Assembly: GCF_017298635.1 (NCBI RefSeq)
Contig: NZ_CP071182.1
Span: forward strand, 3,262,001 to 3,326,000
Reading direction: 5' to 3'
DNA length: 64,000 bases
From: Paenalicyclobacillus mengziensis
GTDB taxonomy: Bacteria; Bacillota; Bacilli; Alicyclobacillales; Alicyclobacillaceae
Below the pieces are notes generated by a model that saw nothing but the letters and a program-made list of their open reading frames with translations, searched no databases and was not told the DNA's origin. Positions 53,943 through 62,546 of this stretch are shown piece by piece. The stretch's first letter is position 1; the number at the start of each line of letters is the position of its first letter. The translations under genes were made by a program, and so were the position numbers.

Positions 53943-54073
53943 GGAAAGCACTCCTTTTTTGCCCAACGCGTAGGTTCATCCGACACTCCGTGCATGGTAC
54001 CATAGATTAGGCGGACTCATTCGGCTGAACTACTGCTTACTTTGCTGCTTCATCAACTACTGGGGGGATTGTC

Positions 54074-54934
54074 GTGACACAAGCATCGATTCGTGTGTAT
54101 GACTTAAGCGACCATGTTATGCAAGTTCGCATTCCAACGCCTACTTTACCTCCGAGCTTTGAGACCAACAGTTATATCATCCATGACAGCGCACAGGCCA
54201 TTTGGATTGACGCTGGGACCACCGACACTGCACTCTTGAACCAAGCTCTTGATATCCTGCATCGTCTCGGTCAACCTCGGCTAATTGCACTCGTCGCCAC
54301 CCATTACCATCGAGATCATACGCATGGAATGCCTTACATGCAAGAACGTACGCAGGCGCCCATCTTCATCCACCCAGATGATGAGCCAGCAATGCGCGCC
54401 GAAATGACGGCCATCTCGACAGCAGCACTTGAGATTGCACCCACCCCACCAACACTCACCGTCGGCAGGTTGACTGTTCACGTGGACCACTCCCCTGGAC
54501 ACACAAGAGGACACGTCCATCTCCGGATTCCCGCAGATAGTGTCATTCTGGTTGGCGACCATCTTGCAGGTGACGGGTCTGTGTGGATTGGTCCGCCTGA
54601 CGGTGACATGGAACTCTACTACAGAGCCCTCGACAACATTGTTACGAGCGGCTGTAAAGTTGCGGGTCCAGGCCACGGGCCTCATCTAAAGGATGCGCCT
54701 GAAGCTGCGGTTGCACTTAAACAGCGTCGTCTGGCGCGGGAGCAGCAGATTTTCGAATTGGTGAGAAACGGAATACGTACGGTCGACGACATTGTAAGCA
54801 CTCTGTATCTTGGCAACATCCCCGAATCGGCAGAATGGGTTGCCCGCCGCACAGTTCTCGCACACCTTGAGCGATTGATGCATCTTGGACGCGTAAAGTC
54901 TGATGCTGCGTCCACCGAATGGCAGTGGGTGTAA
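54074..54934 (+). CDS. Metallo-beta-lactamase-fold hydrolase
   Basis: 286 residues, GTG start with GGGGGG at six bases. Metal ligands: THYHRDHTHG (HxHxDH variant), HSPGHTRGHVHL, VGDHLAGDG and GPGHGP. C-terminal about 70 residues form a helical domain (REQQIFELVRNGIRTVDDIV) found in LACTB2/RNase-like members, so an RNA or thioester substrate is possible but undecided. Single gene. Confidence 0.9.
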   Translation: MTQASIRVYDLSDHVMQVRIPTPTLPPSFETNSYIIHDSAQAIWIDAGTTDTALLNQALDILHRLGQPRLIALVATHYHRDHTHGMPYMQERTQAPIFIHPDDEPAMRAEMTAISTAALEIAPTPPTLTVGRLTVHVDHSPGHTRGHVHLRIPADSVILVGDHLAGDGSVWIGPPDGDMELYYRALDNIVTSGCKVAGPGHGPHLKDAPEAAVALKQRRLAREQQIFELVRNGIRTVDDIVSTLYLGNIPESAEWVARRTVLAHLERLMHLGRVKSDAASTEWQWV

Positions 54935-54996
54935 CAAACACCGCTACGGACCGTTGACGACCGTCATTTCTCAGGTTCACGGTTCTGTCATGCTCC

Positions 54997-55716
54997 TTAT
55001 CGTGTCGGCGTCGGTCCAGGCACGTACAAAGAGTCGAAGCATTCCTTCACAGTCGGGAATTTTTCCAGCCCCTTTAGCATCGCCATTGTTGGGGGAGCAG
55101 CCGCGCACTCTCCTGACTCAGTCTTTCTCAGCGTCTCACTTACGTCGAGCCAGCGCGCCCAATCATTCTCATCAAGATGCACAGATGGTTCGAGGTCAGT
55201 CTCCATCATGCGATAGAGAAAGAAGCGCGTATCAAACCTTGCCGGCATGCTCGGCGGAGTGACCCACCGGCCAACAAAACGCAGTCTTTTAAAATCAATC
55301 TCGTACCCCACCTCCTGCAACCACGCGTGATACGTTATTTCCGAATGCAACAACTGTACCTGCGTCGGATGTGGCACGTATTGCTCTCGCAGAGGTTCGC
55401 CATGTTGCGAAAGGGAGCATGCCCAGCCTATCTCCTCTCCGCACTCACGCAGTGCAGCCGCCGCATAGACAGCGTCGTCGGAGTTCATGCCAGCCGTTAC
55501 ATGGACATCCCCAAGCGTATCGATGTAGAGCCTGTCCTCGTCGTCAACGGCTCCCCCAGGAAAAGCAATGTGCCCAGGTAGAAAGCGCATTTTCTTTGAC
55601 CTTTTTAGCGTCAACACTTCTATCCCGTTGCGCCCGTCTCTGACGAGCAACAGCGTCGCAGCCGGACGGATGCGTACACCTGTCTCGAACCCATTGCTTT
55701 GATTCTCGGACCTCAC
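54997..55716 (-). CDS. Nudix hydrolase
   Basis: 239 residues. Nudix box GGAVDDEDRLY ... AAALRECGEEIGW with the REcGEE core; the box is interrupted by an insertion of about 20 residues between the G-rich start and RECGEE, as in CoA-pyrophosphatase/NUDT19-like members. Preceded by FLPGHIAFPGG. Substrate unknown. Convergent with the MBL gene. Confidence 0.88.
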   Translation of the reverse strand: MRSENQSNGFETGVRIRPAATLLLVRDGRNGIEVLTLKRSKKMRFLPGHIAFPGGAVDDEDRLYIDTLGDVHVTAGMNSDDAVYAAAALRECGEEIGWACSLSQHGEPLREQYVPHPTQVQLLHSEITYHAWLQEVGYEIDFKRLRFVGRWVTPPSMPARFDTRFFLYRMMETDLEPSVHLDENDWARWLDVSETLRKTESGECAAAPPTMAMLKGLEKFPTVKECFDSLYVPGPTPTR

Positions 55717-55799
55717 TCCTCTGCCCCCTCTTCGCTATTTGAGTATTGCTGCCAGGGTCGTATAATGAATCGGACACAAGATGGAGGAATGACTTCCCG

Positions 55800-56480
55800 A
55801 TGCACGATAACTCTGCCTATTACGGCCCGCTTACCTATTGGCACAACTTACTCGGCTTGTGTACCGGCGAACGCGTCGTGCAAGAAAACCTTGACATTCC
55901 ACTCGACAAAGCAGTCGTCCGATCGCGATATGCAGCCTTTTGGAGCAGCACGCTCATTCTATACGCTATCGGCGTTTATCTTCTAGAGCTTCACGGTTGG
56001 CCACATTGGCTCACTTCTATCCCGATGGCCTTCAAACTGGTGATGTTCATCCTCGGTGTCCTCGTCATCATATTCGCGGCAGGTTTCATAGCCTATGGAC
56101 TCTTGCGACTGTACACCCTAGTCGGGCACAACCTGACAACCAACTTGATGAAAGTTCGTGGACAACGGTTACGACTTCTCTCAGCAGAGACAACTCTTTT
56201 GAGCCTATCGGCACCTCTTGTCGCAGGTTTTGTCGTTCACACCATTTTCCCTACCCTCGGGTGGGGCATCATGATGGCAACCGTGCTCTACGGCATCGTC
56301 TTAACGGCCCGTATCTACAACACCATTTTCCACATCCAAGGTTTGTCGGGCTTATGGGTCTTCCTCGGAGGCACGCTCGTGACCTGGTTTGTTCTCGCCA
56401 TTGGAGCACTGGCGGTTGCCGTTGCTGGCGGTGTAATTGGATTTGTACTGCTACTCATTCTGCGGGGCTTTCGTCACTGA
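55800..56480 (+). CDS. Integral membrane protein, unknown
   Basis: 226 residues from ATG 55800; the open frame reaches 55746. GGAGG lies 12 bases upstream, slightly far. Five membrane helices after a soluble start with YYGPLTYWHNLLGLCTGERV; pattern resembles Yip1-type proteins but I cannot assign it. Convergent with dapF, overlapping its 3' end by seven bases. Confidence 0.78.
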   Translation: MHDNSAYYGPLTYWHNLLGLCTGERVVQENLDIPLDKAVVRSRYAAFWSSTLILYAIGVYLLELHGWPHWLTSIPMAFKLVMFILGVLVIIFAAGFIAYGLLRLYTLVGHNLTTNLMKVRGQRLRLLSAETTLLSLSAPLVAGFVVHTIFPTLGWGIMMATVLYGIVLTARIYNTIFHIQGLSGLWVFLGGTLVTWFVLAIGALAVAVAGGVIGFVLLLILRGFRH

Positions 56481-57352
56481 CGTGAGCCTTGCTCCCTCTT
56501 GCCTTCATCGTCCCAGGCGTAGACCCCTGAAAAAACATGAACGGCCTCGCCCGTCATAAAAATCTGACCGTCCTTCACTGCAACATCGAGATCGCCACCG
56601 AGTAGGTGCACACGCACCTGATTGTCCAGCAACCCTTTGCTGACCCCTGCTGCGACACTGGCGCAGGCACCTGTGCCGCATGCGAATGTGATCCCACTCC
56701 CTCGTTCCCAAACCCGAAAGTCCAATTCTTGTCTGCTGCGCGGTGTGACGAATTCGACGTTAATGCGTTCTGGAAACCATGGATGGCGTTCAATGATGGG
56801 GCCGATTGCAGCCACATTCGAAGTCACCGCGTCTTCAACAAAGGCGACAAAATGCGGGTTGCCCACGGAGACAAGGGTCCCGCTCAGGTTGTCTTCTCCG
56901 ACCTGCACAGCTACCTCATTGTCGACTACTGCTGGTCCACTGTACGGAACTTGTTGCGGGCCCAAGCGCATTGGCCCCATGTTCACGGTCACTTTTGGCA
57001 CTGTCCCACGTTCATCCGGCCATATCTTGGCGTGGAAAACGCCGCCTTTTGTTTCCACATGAAACTCTTGCTTAGACACCAGGCCTTGCTCATAGGCATA
57101 TTTGGCGACACAGCGAAGTCCATTACCGCAGTTCTCTGCTTCCGACCCGTCCGCATTGAAGATTTGCATCCGTACATCAGCCACGGTTGATGAACCAATG
57201 ACGATGAGTCCATCCGATCCGATGCCTTTGCGAACATCGCTCACCGTCCTCGCAAGTTCTGGCAGACGATGGCGAATCGCTGCAATCTCGTGTTCTTCGA
57301 CATAGATATAACTGTTTCCAAGCGCGTGCATTTTTGCGACACGCAACTGCAT
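56474..57352 (-). CDS. dapF: Diaminopimelate epimerase
   Basis: Converts LL- to meso-diaminopimelate for lysine and peptidoglycan. 292 residues. The two catalytic cysteines are in AENCGNGLRC (about 75) and FACGTGACAS (about 225); FNADGSEAEN and GNPHFVAFV are also conserved. The first two genes of the lysine branch are not in the window. Upstream there is only tRNA-Leu in the other direction. Confidence 0.97.
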   Translation of the reverse strand: MQLRVAKMHALGNSYIYVEEHEIAAIRHRLPELARTVSDVRKGIGSDGLIVIGSSTVADVRMQIFNADGSEAENCGNGLRCVAKYAYEQGLVSKQEFHVETKGGVFHAKIWPDERGTVPKVTVNMGPMRLGPQQVPYSGPAVVDNEVAVQVGEDNLSGTLVSVGNPHFVAFVEDAVTSNVAAIGPIIERHPWFPERINVEFVTPRSRQELDFRVWERGSGITFACGTGACASVAAGVSKGLLDNQVRVHLLGGDLDVAVKDGQIFMTGEAVHVFSGVYAWDDEGKREQGSRQ

Positions 57353-57463
57353 GAAGCGTCATCCTCCTACGGGCGGTTATAATCGGAGTCTACCACAACC
57401 GCTACGCTCAACCCAGCGGTTGAGACGGTAAACACGGCCCACTGACGAAAGTAAAAAATATCG

Positions 57464-57493
57464 GTTGCACAACTTCCTTGCCGCTGTTATAAT
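57464..57493 (+). promoter_or_regulatory. Promoter of tRNA-Leu
   Basis: TTGCAC at 57464-57469 and TATAAT at 57488-57493 with 18 bases between, 40 bases before the tRNA. Confidence 0.85.
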
Positions 57494-57532
57494 GGCTCTT
57501 GTCGCTGCGACAGCGGTAGCACAAAACAATAT

Positions 57533-57619
57533 GCGGTCATGGCGGAATTGGCAGACGCGCAAGATTCAGGTTCTTGTGGGCGCAAGCCCGTGGAGGTTCA
57601 AGTCCTCTTGACCGCACCA
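57533..57619 (+). tRNA. tRNA-Leu (anticodon CAG)
   Basis: Class II tRNA of 87 bases: acceptor GCGGTCA/TGACCGC, anticodon stem CAAGA/TCTTG with loop TTCAGGT giving CAG, long variable arm, GGTTCAAGTC T-arm and encoded CCA. Confidence 0.96.
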
Positions 57620-57754
57620 AATCTTATGTAGCAAGAAATTTCGGGATTTGGAAACAAGTCCCACTGTGTACGAAACGACAAAGTTTCTTGTCGGCCAACC
57701 TTTCCAAAATCTTGTGAGGCACTACAACACGAGATAAGGAGGGGTTATTTTTTT

Positions 57755-58076
57755 ATGGCACGCAGAGCACGCAACCTCACGATGGTCGAATCGACCACAC
57801 TGTCCCTCACATTCTCTGATGCGGTAGAAACGTTCGTCCGTGACCTCAAGGTGCGGCACTTGTCACCTGTGATAATTTGGTGGCACCAGGATACCCCACA
57901 CCCTTGATAGGCTGCTCAAAGAGCAGAGGTCGCCCATTGTACCACATCACATATCTGAACAAATCAGTGCCCTGCTTCATGCACCAAATCACAATACCTT
58001 TGCTGGACTCCGAGACTACACCATTATGATGCTCTTGCTTGAAACCGGGATGCGTGTGTCCGAACTTGTGAACTAA
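57755..58076 (+). pseudogene. Remnant of a tyrosine recombinase (phage/integrative element integrase)
   Basis: ATG 57755 has AAGGAGG upstream and reads SDAVETFVRDLKVRHLSP, the arm of the core-binding domain, then stops at 57907. A second frame continues (LDRLLKEQRSPIV ... TFAGLRDYTIMMLLLETGMR, then VSELVN) and stops at 58076: this is the first catalytic-domain helix with the arginine. The rest of the catalytic domain is missing. Lies 136 bases downstream of tRNA-Leu, a usual integration site, so a lost element is likely. Confidence 0.85.
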
Positions 58077-58088
58077 AATTCCACCGTG

Positions 58089-58733
58089 CTAGTGACAGCA
58101 ACCGCAGGCATCTTCCTTGCCACGAGCTTCCTGTACCGCTTCCCGGCCTTCTTTGACCACGAAATAGACTAGTGCCAAGGCTGCGATAGAGTCAATCCAC
58201 CACCAGCCAAACAGGGCGGTTAAAGCAACCCCCACGAGAACCGTCCATGCCATATACGCACACACGATACTGCATGAGCCGTCCGCGCTCAGTGCTTTAC
58301 TGCCAATCTCAGAACCAATCCGCTTCTTCGCACGTGATAGATAGGGCATGATAATCCCTGACGCGAGTGCCAAACCAGTTCCCATATAAGTCGACTGGGC
58401 ACCTTGATGCGTAACAAGCTTGTCGATGGCTGCAACTACGATATATACCGCAAGAAGAAGCAACGCAATCCCGACGACCCACGACGATGTTTTCTCCGCC
58501 TTTTTCACTCGACTAAGACTTGCGCCTCGTGCTTCAATCGTCAATCTCCAAAGTAAGACACCGCCCGCAACCAGTTCGATAATACTGTCCGCACCAAAGG
58601 CGACCAATGAAAGCGAATGAGCCACGATACCAGAACCGAGGGCAACCGCTGCTTCAATCACCATCCATGTCATTGATGCGATTTCAATGTTGATGCCTCG
58701 TTTCACAGATATCTCATGTAACATTATCGACAT
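58089..58733 (-). CDS. Cation efflux-like membrane protein, CDF-type
   Basis: 214 residues from ATG 58733 (GGGAG eight bases upstream). About six membrane segments. The segment HSLSLVAFGADSIIELVAGG matches the CDF-type metal site (H and D), and WWIDSIAALALVYFVVKEG the second (D). C-terminal CGCCH is a metal-binding tail. Downstream of the ArsR gene, one base from its stop, so the two are one operon, presumably metal-induced. Zn, Cd or Co not decided. Confidence 0.85.
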   Translation of the reverse strand: MSIMLHEISVKRGINIEIASMTWMVIEAAVALGSGIVAHSLSLVAFGADSIIELVAGGVLLWRLTIEARGASLSRVKKAEKTSSWVVGIALLLLAVYIVVAAIDKLVTHQGAQSTYMGTGLALASGIIMPYLSRAKKRIGSEIGSKALSADGSCSIVCAYMAWTVLVGVALTALFGWWWIDSIAALALVYFVVKEGREAVQEARGKEDACGCCH

Positions 58734-58734
58734 C

Positions 58735-59109
58735 TCATTCACTCCCTTCATGTGTCGCAGTAAGTGTTACGTGGTCCAGTGCCATCTGCAACAGTCCGAT
58801 GATATGGGCATCGTCGCAAGTGTAATAAATCGTGTTTCCATCCCGTCTAGACTTGACAATACGCAGTGCTTTCAAAAATCGTAATTGGTGTGATACTGCC
58901 GACTGGGTCATTCCAAGAACTTCCGCCAAGTCACATACACACAATTCTCGACGAGATAAATTGAACAGTATTCGTATCCGAGTTGAGTCAGCGAGTGCTT
59001 TGAACGACTCAGAAAGTTGTTCCACCACAGATACTTCCAGCTGACCGACACGGTCAATTGCGTCTTGATGAACGACGTTACAACATGTCTCATGCTTGAC
59101 ATCTAACAC
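58735..59109 (-). CDS. ArsR/SmtB-family metal-sensing repressor
   Basis: 124 residues from GTG 59109 with AGGGG seven bases upstream. The ATG at 59139 lies inside the operator and is less likely. Winged helix with LADSTRIRILFNLSRRELCVCDLAEVLGMTQSAVSHQLRFLKAL. The alpha3 ELCVCDL cysteine pair and an N-terminal ETCC are typical of CadC/CmtR-like sensors. Represses the efflux gene next to it, inferred from position. Confidence 0.9.
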   Translation of the reverse strand: MLDVKHETCCNVVHQDAIDRVGQLEVSVVEQLSESFKALADSTRIRILFNLSRRELCVCDLAEVLGMTQSAVSHQLRFLKALRIVKSRRDGNTIYYTCDDAHIIGLLQMALDHVTLTATHEGSE

Positions 59110-59120
59110 CACGTCACCCC

Positions 59121-59142
59121 TATATGAACATTTGCTCATATA
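59121..59142. promoter_or_regulatory. ArsR/SmtB-type operator
   Basis: Imperfect palindrome TATATGAACATTTGCTCATA with arms ATATGA/TCATAT, the 12-2-12 layout of SmtB/CzrA-type operators. Just upstream of the ArsR start. Confidence 0.8.
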
Positions 59143-59180
59143 GTGATTCTATGCAGAAACGGATACATTGTACAGTGAAA

Positions 59181-59438
59181 ATGTCATTCACTTTTTCCTC
59201 CAAAACTAAACGAGGTCGTCCATCAAGAAACGAGGCTGTTGAAGAACTGCACTGGTTAAAGCAGACAAGAACCGCATGGTTGTATCTTGACTGTGTGTTC
59301 TTCATGCCTGAGCGCCGTATTCGTGATTCTCACAATATGCTCAAGTTGCTTCTCGATGTGATGGAAGGCAACGTGTTTGAGAATGATTACTTTGTCATGA
59401 CACGTGTGCTCATTAACAGTTGGAAGAGTTTGACGTGA
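59181..59438 (+). CDS. RusA-like Holliday junction resolvase, possibly a remnant
   Basis: 85 residues from ATG 59181 (the frame reaches 59124). LYLDCVFFMPERRIRDSHN and LLLDVMEGNVFENDYFVMTR follow the RusA pattern of spaced acidic residues (D..N..K..LD..E.D). Family proteins are about 120 residues, and the usual N-terminal strand is missing here, and no ribosome site precedes the start, so it may be a shortened phage-derived gene. Divergent from the ArsR gene. Together with the integrase remnant it suggests old element DNA. Confidence 0.5.
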   Translation: MSFTFSSKTKRGRPSRNEAVEELHWLKQTRTAWLYLDCVFFMPERRIRDSHNMLKLLLDVMEGNVFENDYFVMTRVLINSWKSLT

Positions 59439-59617
59439 GGATGAGTCCCAAGCTGCATCGCAGTTGGTGAGGAAAATCTATTTTATACACCTAAGGTCGA
59501 TTTCCGAGGATACTCGGTACCTCGGAGCAATCGGTTCTGAGAAGAGAAAACCACTTGTCCTGTTTCCATATCGGTCAACCAAAGCCAACTTACCTCGTCA
59601 CCCGTGCGACGCTTAGA

Positions 59618-59878
59618 CTACTTGACCATTCGAATCTTTGCATGACGAAGCGTATGCTGTGCATTCTGATTGCTCCGGTACATCGTGGCACTGAGCATCG
59701 CCCAACGCGCGACGTCCTGTTCCAAGTGACGAATTCTCTTGTTCAAGTGCTTAATCAATGCTTTTTGTTCCTCTATGGTCTGTTCACACATGTTGATTCT
59801 ACGAAATGACAAGAACAATGCTCCAGTCATCAATCCCATTCCCATAAAAAGCACTGTCATCAGCACAGTCAGTAACAT
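59618..59878 (-). CDS. Small membrane protein with coiled coil
   Basis: 86 residues. N-terminal membrane helix (LLTVLMTVLFMGMGLMTGAL), then a coiled coil (IEEQKALIKHLNKRIRHLEQ, about 35-55) and a basic tail. ATG with GGGG about ten bases upstream. Unknown function; topology like small division or stress scaffold proteins. Confidence 0.65.
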   Translation of the reverse strand: MLLTVLMTVLFMGMGLMTGALFLSFRRINMCEQTIEEQKALIKHLNKRIRHLEQDVARWAMLSATMYRSNQNAQHTLRHAKIRMVK

Positions 59879-60172
59879 CTACACACATCCCCTTGGCCCA
59901 TTGTGTCTAGGTGCCGTCGGTTTACCCCGACATGACTTGATGTGACAATAGAATAACTCCGATTCTATGCTGCAACAACGGGTTAAATTTCAGAAGTTTT
60001 GACGAAAATCGCTGTCAAAACCTGTCCACCAGGAGTGGGATCCAAACATACCGTTGCAAAATAGACGATGAAAGTGCACGATGAATTAGTCACTATACAA
60101 AACAAAGTGAATGGTTTATCATCTTCGTTGCAATCGGAACGAATATACACAAGAAACGGAGCTGGTGATGTC

Positions 60173-60715
60173 ATGAACGTCGTAGCACTCGTCGGAAGTC
60201 TTCGAGAAGAATCGTTTAACCTGCAACTCGTGCAGACAATGGCCGAACGTTATCAGTCTCTGTTCGAACTGACTGTGGCAGACATTGCTTCGTTGCCATA
60301 TTTCACAGAATCCCTTGAGGCAAATCCTCCGGAGTCCGTGGTACGCTTGCAGCAACAAATCAAATCAGCAGATGCTGTCGTTATCGCCACCCCTGAATAT
60401 AACTGGTCAATCCCAGGCGTATTGAAAAATGCCCTCGATTGGCTCTCACGAGGGGAGCGTGTCATGAATGGAAAGCCTGTCCTCCCCGTTGGCGTATCGC
60501 CGTTCATGATGGGGACGATTCGCGCACAGAAACACTTGCGCGACATCTTGGACAGCCCAGGAATTGCAGCGAAGACGCTCGTACCTGGCGGAAATGAAAT
60601 CTTAATCACGTTTGCCAGAGACAAGTTTGACAGCACGAATCGCCTTGTGGACGAAGCCACATTAACATTCATTGACCAGGTCATGACGAGGTTTCTTGCA
60701 CTCGCCAAGTCTTGA
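60173..60715 (+). CDS. NAD(P)H-dependent FMN reductase
   Basis: Flavodoxin-like fold, 180 residues from ATG 60173, with GGTGATG just upstream; the open frame to 60068 has no homology ahead. VVALVGSLREESFNLQL at the N-terminus (FMN phosphate loop), ATPEYNWSIPGVLKNALDWLSRG in the middle. Azoreductase/quinone reductase type, substrate open. Confidence 0.9.
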   Translation: MNVVALVGSLREESFNLQLVQTMAERYQSLFELTVADIASLPYFTESLEANPPESVVRLQQQIKSADAVVIATPEYNWSIPGVLKNALDWLSRGERVMNGKPVLPVGVSPFMMGTIRAQKHLRDILDSPGIAAKTLVPGGNEILITFARDKFDSTNRLVDEATLTFIDQVMTRFLALAKS

Positions 60716-60762
60716 GTTAGCGGCCATTGCGCTGAAACAGCCAAGCGCTGAGTCGCACCGAA

Positions 60763-60803
60763 GGTCGCAAGGTGCATTCCGAAGGAGAATGCACCTTGCG
60801 ACC
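60763..60803. terminator. Perfect 17-bp hairpin between convergent genes
   Basis: GGTCGCAAGGTGCATTC / GAATGCACCTTGCGACC with a 7-base loop. It lies between the ends of the FMN reductase and the 48-residue gene, so probably a bidirectional terminator, without T-run. Confidence 0.7.
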
Positions 60804-60824
60804 ATCTACGTCCAAGTCAACGTG

Positions 60825-60971
60825 TCAACGCCCATACTGACTTGACTGCGAAGGTTGTTGCTGTTTTTGTGCCGCGGCTAAAACCTTCACGGACCACCCT
60901 ACCAAGCCGCACAAGCTGAGTATCGCTGGAAAGCTAATGGCAAGTTTTTCTCCACGTGTCGCCTGATCCAT
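60825..60971 (-). CDS. 48-residue membrane protein
   Basis: ATG 60971 with GGAGGG eight bases upstream, TGA at 60825. Reads MDQATRGEKLAISFPAILSL, with one hydrophobic segment continuing to about residue 32, then QKQQQPSQSSQYGR. Too short for usual ORF limits; the strong ribosome site, clean length and flanking hairpin support it. Unknown function. Confidence 0.6.
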   Translation of the reverse strand: MDQATRGEKLAISFPAILSLCGLVGWSVKVLAAAQKQQQPSQSSQYGR

Positions 60972-61146
60972 CTCGTCATCCCTCCTTCGATTAGGATGTG
61001 CTCAATTAAAAAACCTACACCGTCCTCGTCACCGGAATTACAAGTTGACATCTTCCAGCATCAATCCTAACATTTTATAGAAAACCTGCGAATGTAGTCC
61101 TTGGTACAGATAAAGGCATGGACGTATTGCAGGGAGGTGAAGTAAA

Positions 61147-61557
61147 GTGGATGAACTAGCTCAGCGTCTGCGAACCGAGGGATTTCGTCTTACCAAGGAG
61201 CGTGAAGCGCTTCTTAAACTATTCCATGAACTCCACCGGATTGTAACTCCTGCGGAAATGCACGAAATTGCAGAAGAACAAGGAGTCAGTATCGGACTCA
61301 CCACCGTTTACCGTTTGTTTGAAGCGTTGACAAAAATAGGAGCTGCAGTCCCATTTCTGGTGGAGGGTACCATTTATTATGCGTATTGTGACCCGCAACA
61401 CCATCATCACGTTATCTGCATGAGTTGTCACCGTCTGACTGAAGTCAAAGGATGCCCGACCTATGACGGGCTCCCCGCCAACTGGGATGTTTACGGGCAT
61501 CGAGTGGATTGGTTTGGCATGTGCCCGAACTGCAAGGATGCGTCACAGGCGCATTGA
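61147..61557 (+). CDS. Fur-family metalloregulator
   Basis: 136 residues, GTG start with GGGAGGTGA. Winged-helix GFRLTKEREALLKLFHEL ... ISIGLTTVYRLFEALTKIGA-like region and dimerisation domain with metal ligands: CDPQHHHHVICMSCHRLTEVKGC and MCPNC (structural zinc CxxC pairs). Closer to Zur/Fur than PerR because of the length and HHHH run, but I cannot tell which metal. Likely represses uptake or stress genes; no target adjacent. Confidence 0.88.
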   Translation: MDELAQRLRTEGFRLTKEREALLKLFHELHRIVTPAEMHEIAEEQGVSIGLTTVYRLFEALTKIGAAVPFLVEGTIYYAYCDPQHHHHVICMSCHRLTEVKGCPTYDGLPANWDVYGHRVDWFGMCPNCKDASQAH

Positions 61558-61671
61558 ATCGAGCGAAGTATACGTGGTAGTGCAGTCCTCGATTCATCCG
61601 CATAAAACCTTTGCTCAGCGTTCACTCTAACGTCGAGCGAAATATGATTATAGTTTTGGGGGGACTGCACC

Positions 61672-61866
61672 GTGAAAGACTCACATCGGACTCCTGGATA
61701 CTCCTACCGCCGCAGTGGCATTACTCACTTGAAAGAGACTGTCGACGAAAATATCGCCAAGCACGCAGTCCACGGGGATGCTTTAAACGGTGTTCCTGAC
61801 CGTAAACCCGACCAAGAAGACGCAGATCGAGCCGGGGAGACGCCGAAGAAGACCCCTCTGATGTAG
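61672..61866 (+). CDS. Small polar protein, unknown
   Basis: 64 residues, GTG start with GGGGGG seven bases upstream. Highly charged and Gly-poor: SYRRSGITHLKETVDENIAK, PDRKPDQEDADRAGETPKKT. No domain. Resembles small hydrophilic proteins of spore formers only in composition. Confidence 0.6.
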   Translation: MKDSHRTPGYSYRRSGITHLKETVDENIAKHAVHGDALNGVPDRKPDQEDADRAGETPKKTPLM

Positions 61867-62198
61867 CTGGCTGCGACATGCATCCCCATGATTGCGCGGA
61901 TGTCAATGCGCACGTCGGCAAACCTCTCACGAGGAAGTAACTCATCCGCTCATCACCGCATGACCGCCGTTTACGGCATTTGCTCCGCTGGCTGTTGACA
62001 GGCTGCTGACCGTGCAAGGCAGCCTGCCTCTATGTACTGGTGTTTCCCCACCTGTATCAATCACCCACGACACCAAAAGAATTTGACATAACCTTCACAT
62101 TTTCTCCATTCCAGTGGTCGAACGCCCATGATACAATGATAGTACAGATGGACTACGCGAAATCATCGCGTTGACTCTGGCCTAAAGGAGTGTAGAGC
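61867..62198. other. Intergenic region with hairpin and promoter-like sequence
   Basis: Hairpin CAGGCTG/CAGCCTG at 61999-62026, probably ending the 61672 gene. TGATACAAT at about 62129-62137 looks like an extended -10 for the next small gene. Nothing else. Confidence 0.5.
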
Positions 62199-62345
62199 AT
62201 GAAGGAGAGAACCAGCCAGACACACGCCAATCCAATCGCAACACTCAACAAAGCCTGGCAGATTGCTGAGCGGGTGATGACGGCTGTCGCCTTAATCATG
62301 GTGGCTGGAACGGTTGGTCTGGTCTCACTGCATATTTTGGCATAG
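62199..62345 (+). CDS. 48-residue membrane protein
   Basis: ATG 62199 with AAAGGAG nine bases upstream, TAG at 62343. Polar start (MKERTSQTHANPIATLNK), then one membrane segment (VMTAVALIMVAGTVGLVSLH). Absent from usual ORF limits; supported by the ribosome site and a hydrophobic segment of right length. Confidence 0.6.
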   Translation: MKERTSQTHANPIATLNKAWQIAERVMTAVALIMVAGTVGLVSLHILA

Positions 62346-62455
62346 CACTTGTATCGTACGGATTCTATTGATACCTAATTACCTAATTTCTCGTCTCACA
62401 CACGAAGTTCCAAACCAGAAGGCACCAACCCGGTTTCTATATGATACCTATACGC

Positions 62456-62489
62456 CCAAAGAGGCCATGAATGCATGGCCTCTTTGGGC
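62456..62489. terminator. Bidirectional hairpin
   Basis: CCCAAAGAGGCCAT/ATGGCCTCTTTGGG with a 6-base loop. Plus side is followed by CTGACTTTTGCTGACTTTTG; the minus side ends the cell-wall hydrolase transcript. Confidence 0.75.
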
Positions 62490-62546
62490 TGACTTTTGCT
62501 GACTTTTGTCCTGTCTGTCCGGCGTACCTCAGCGCTTGACGCCGCT

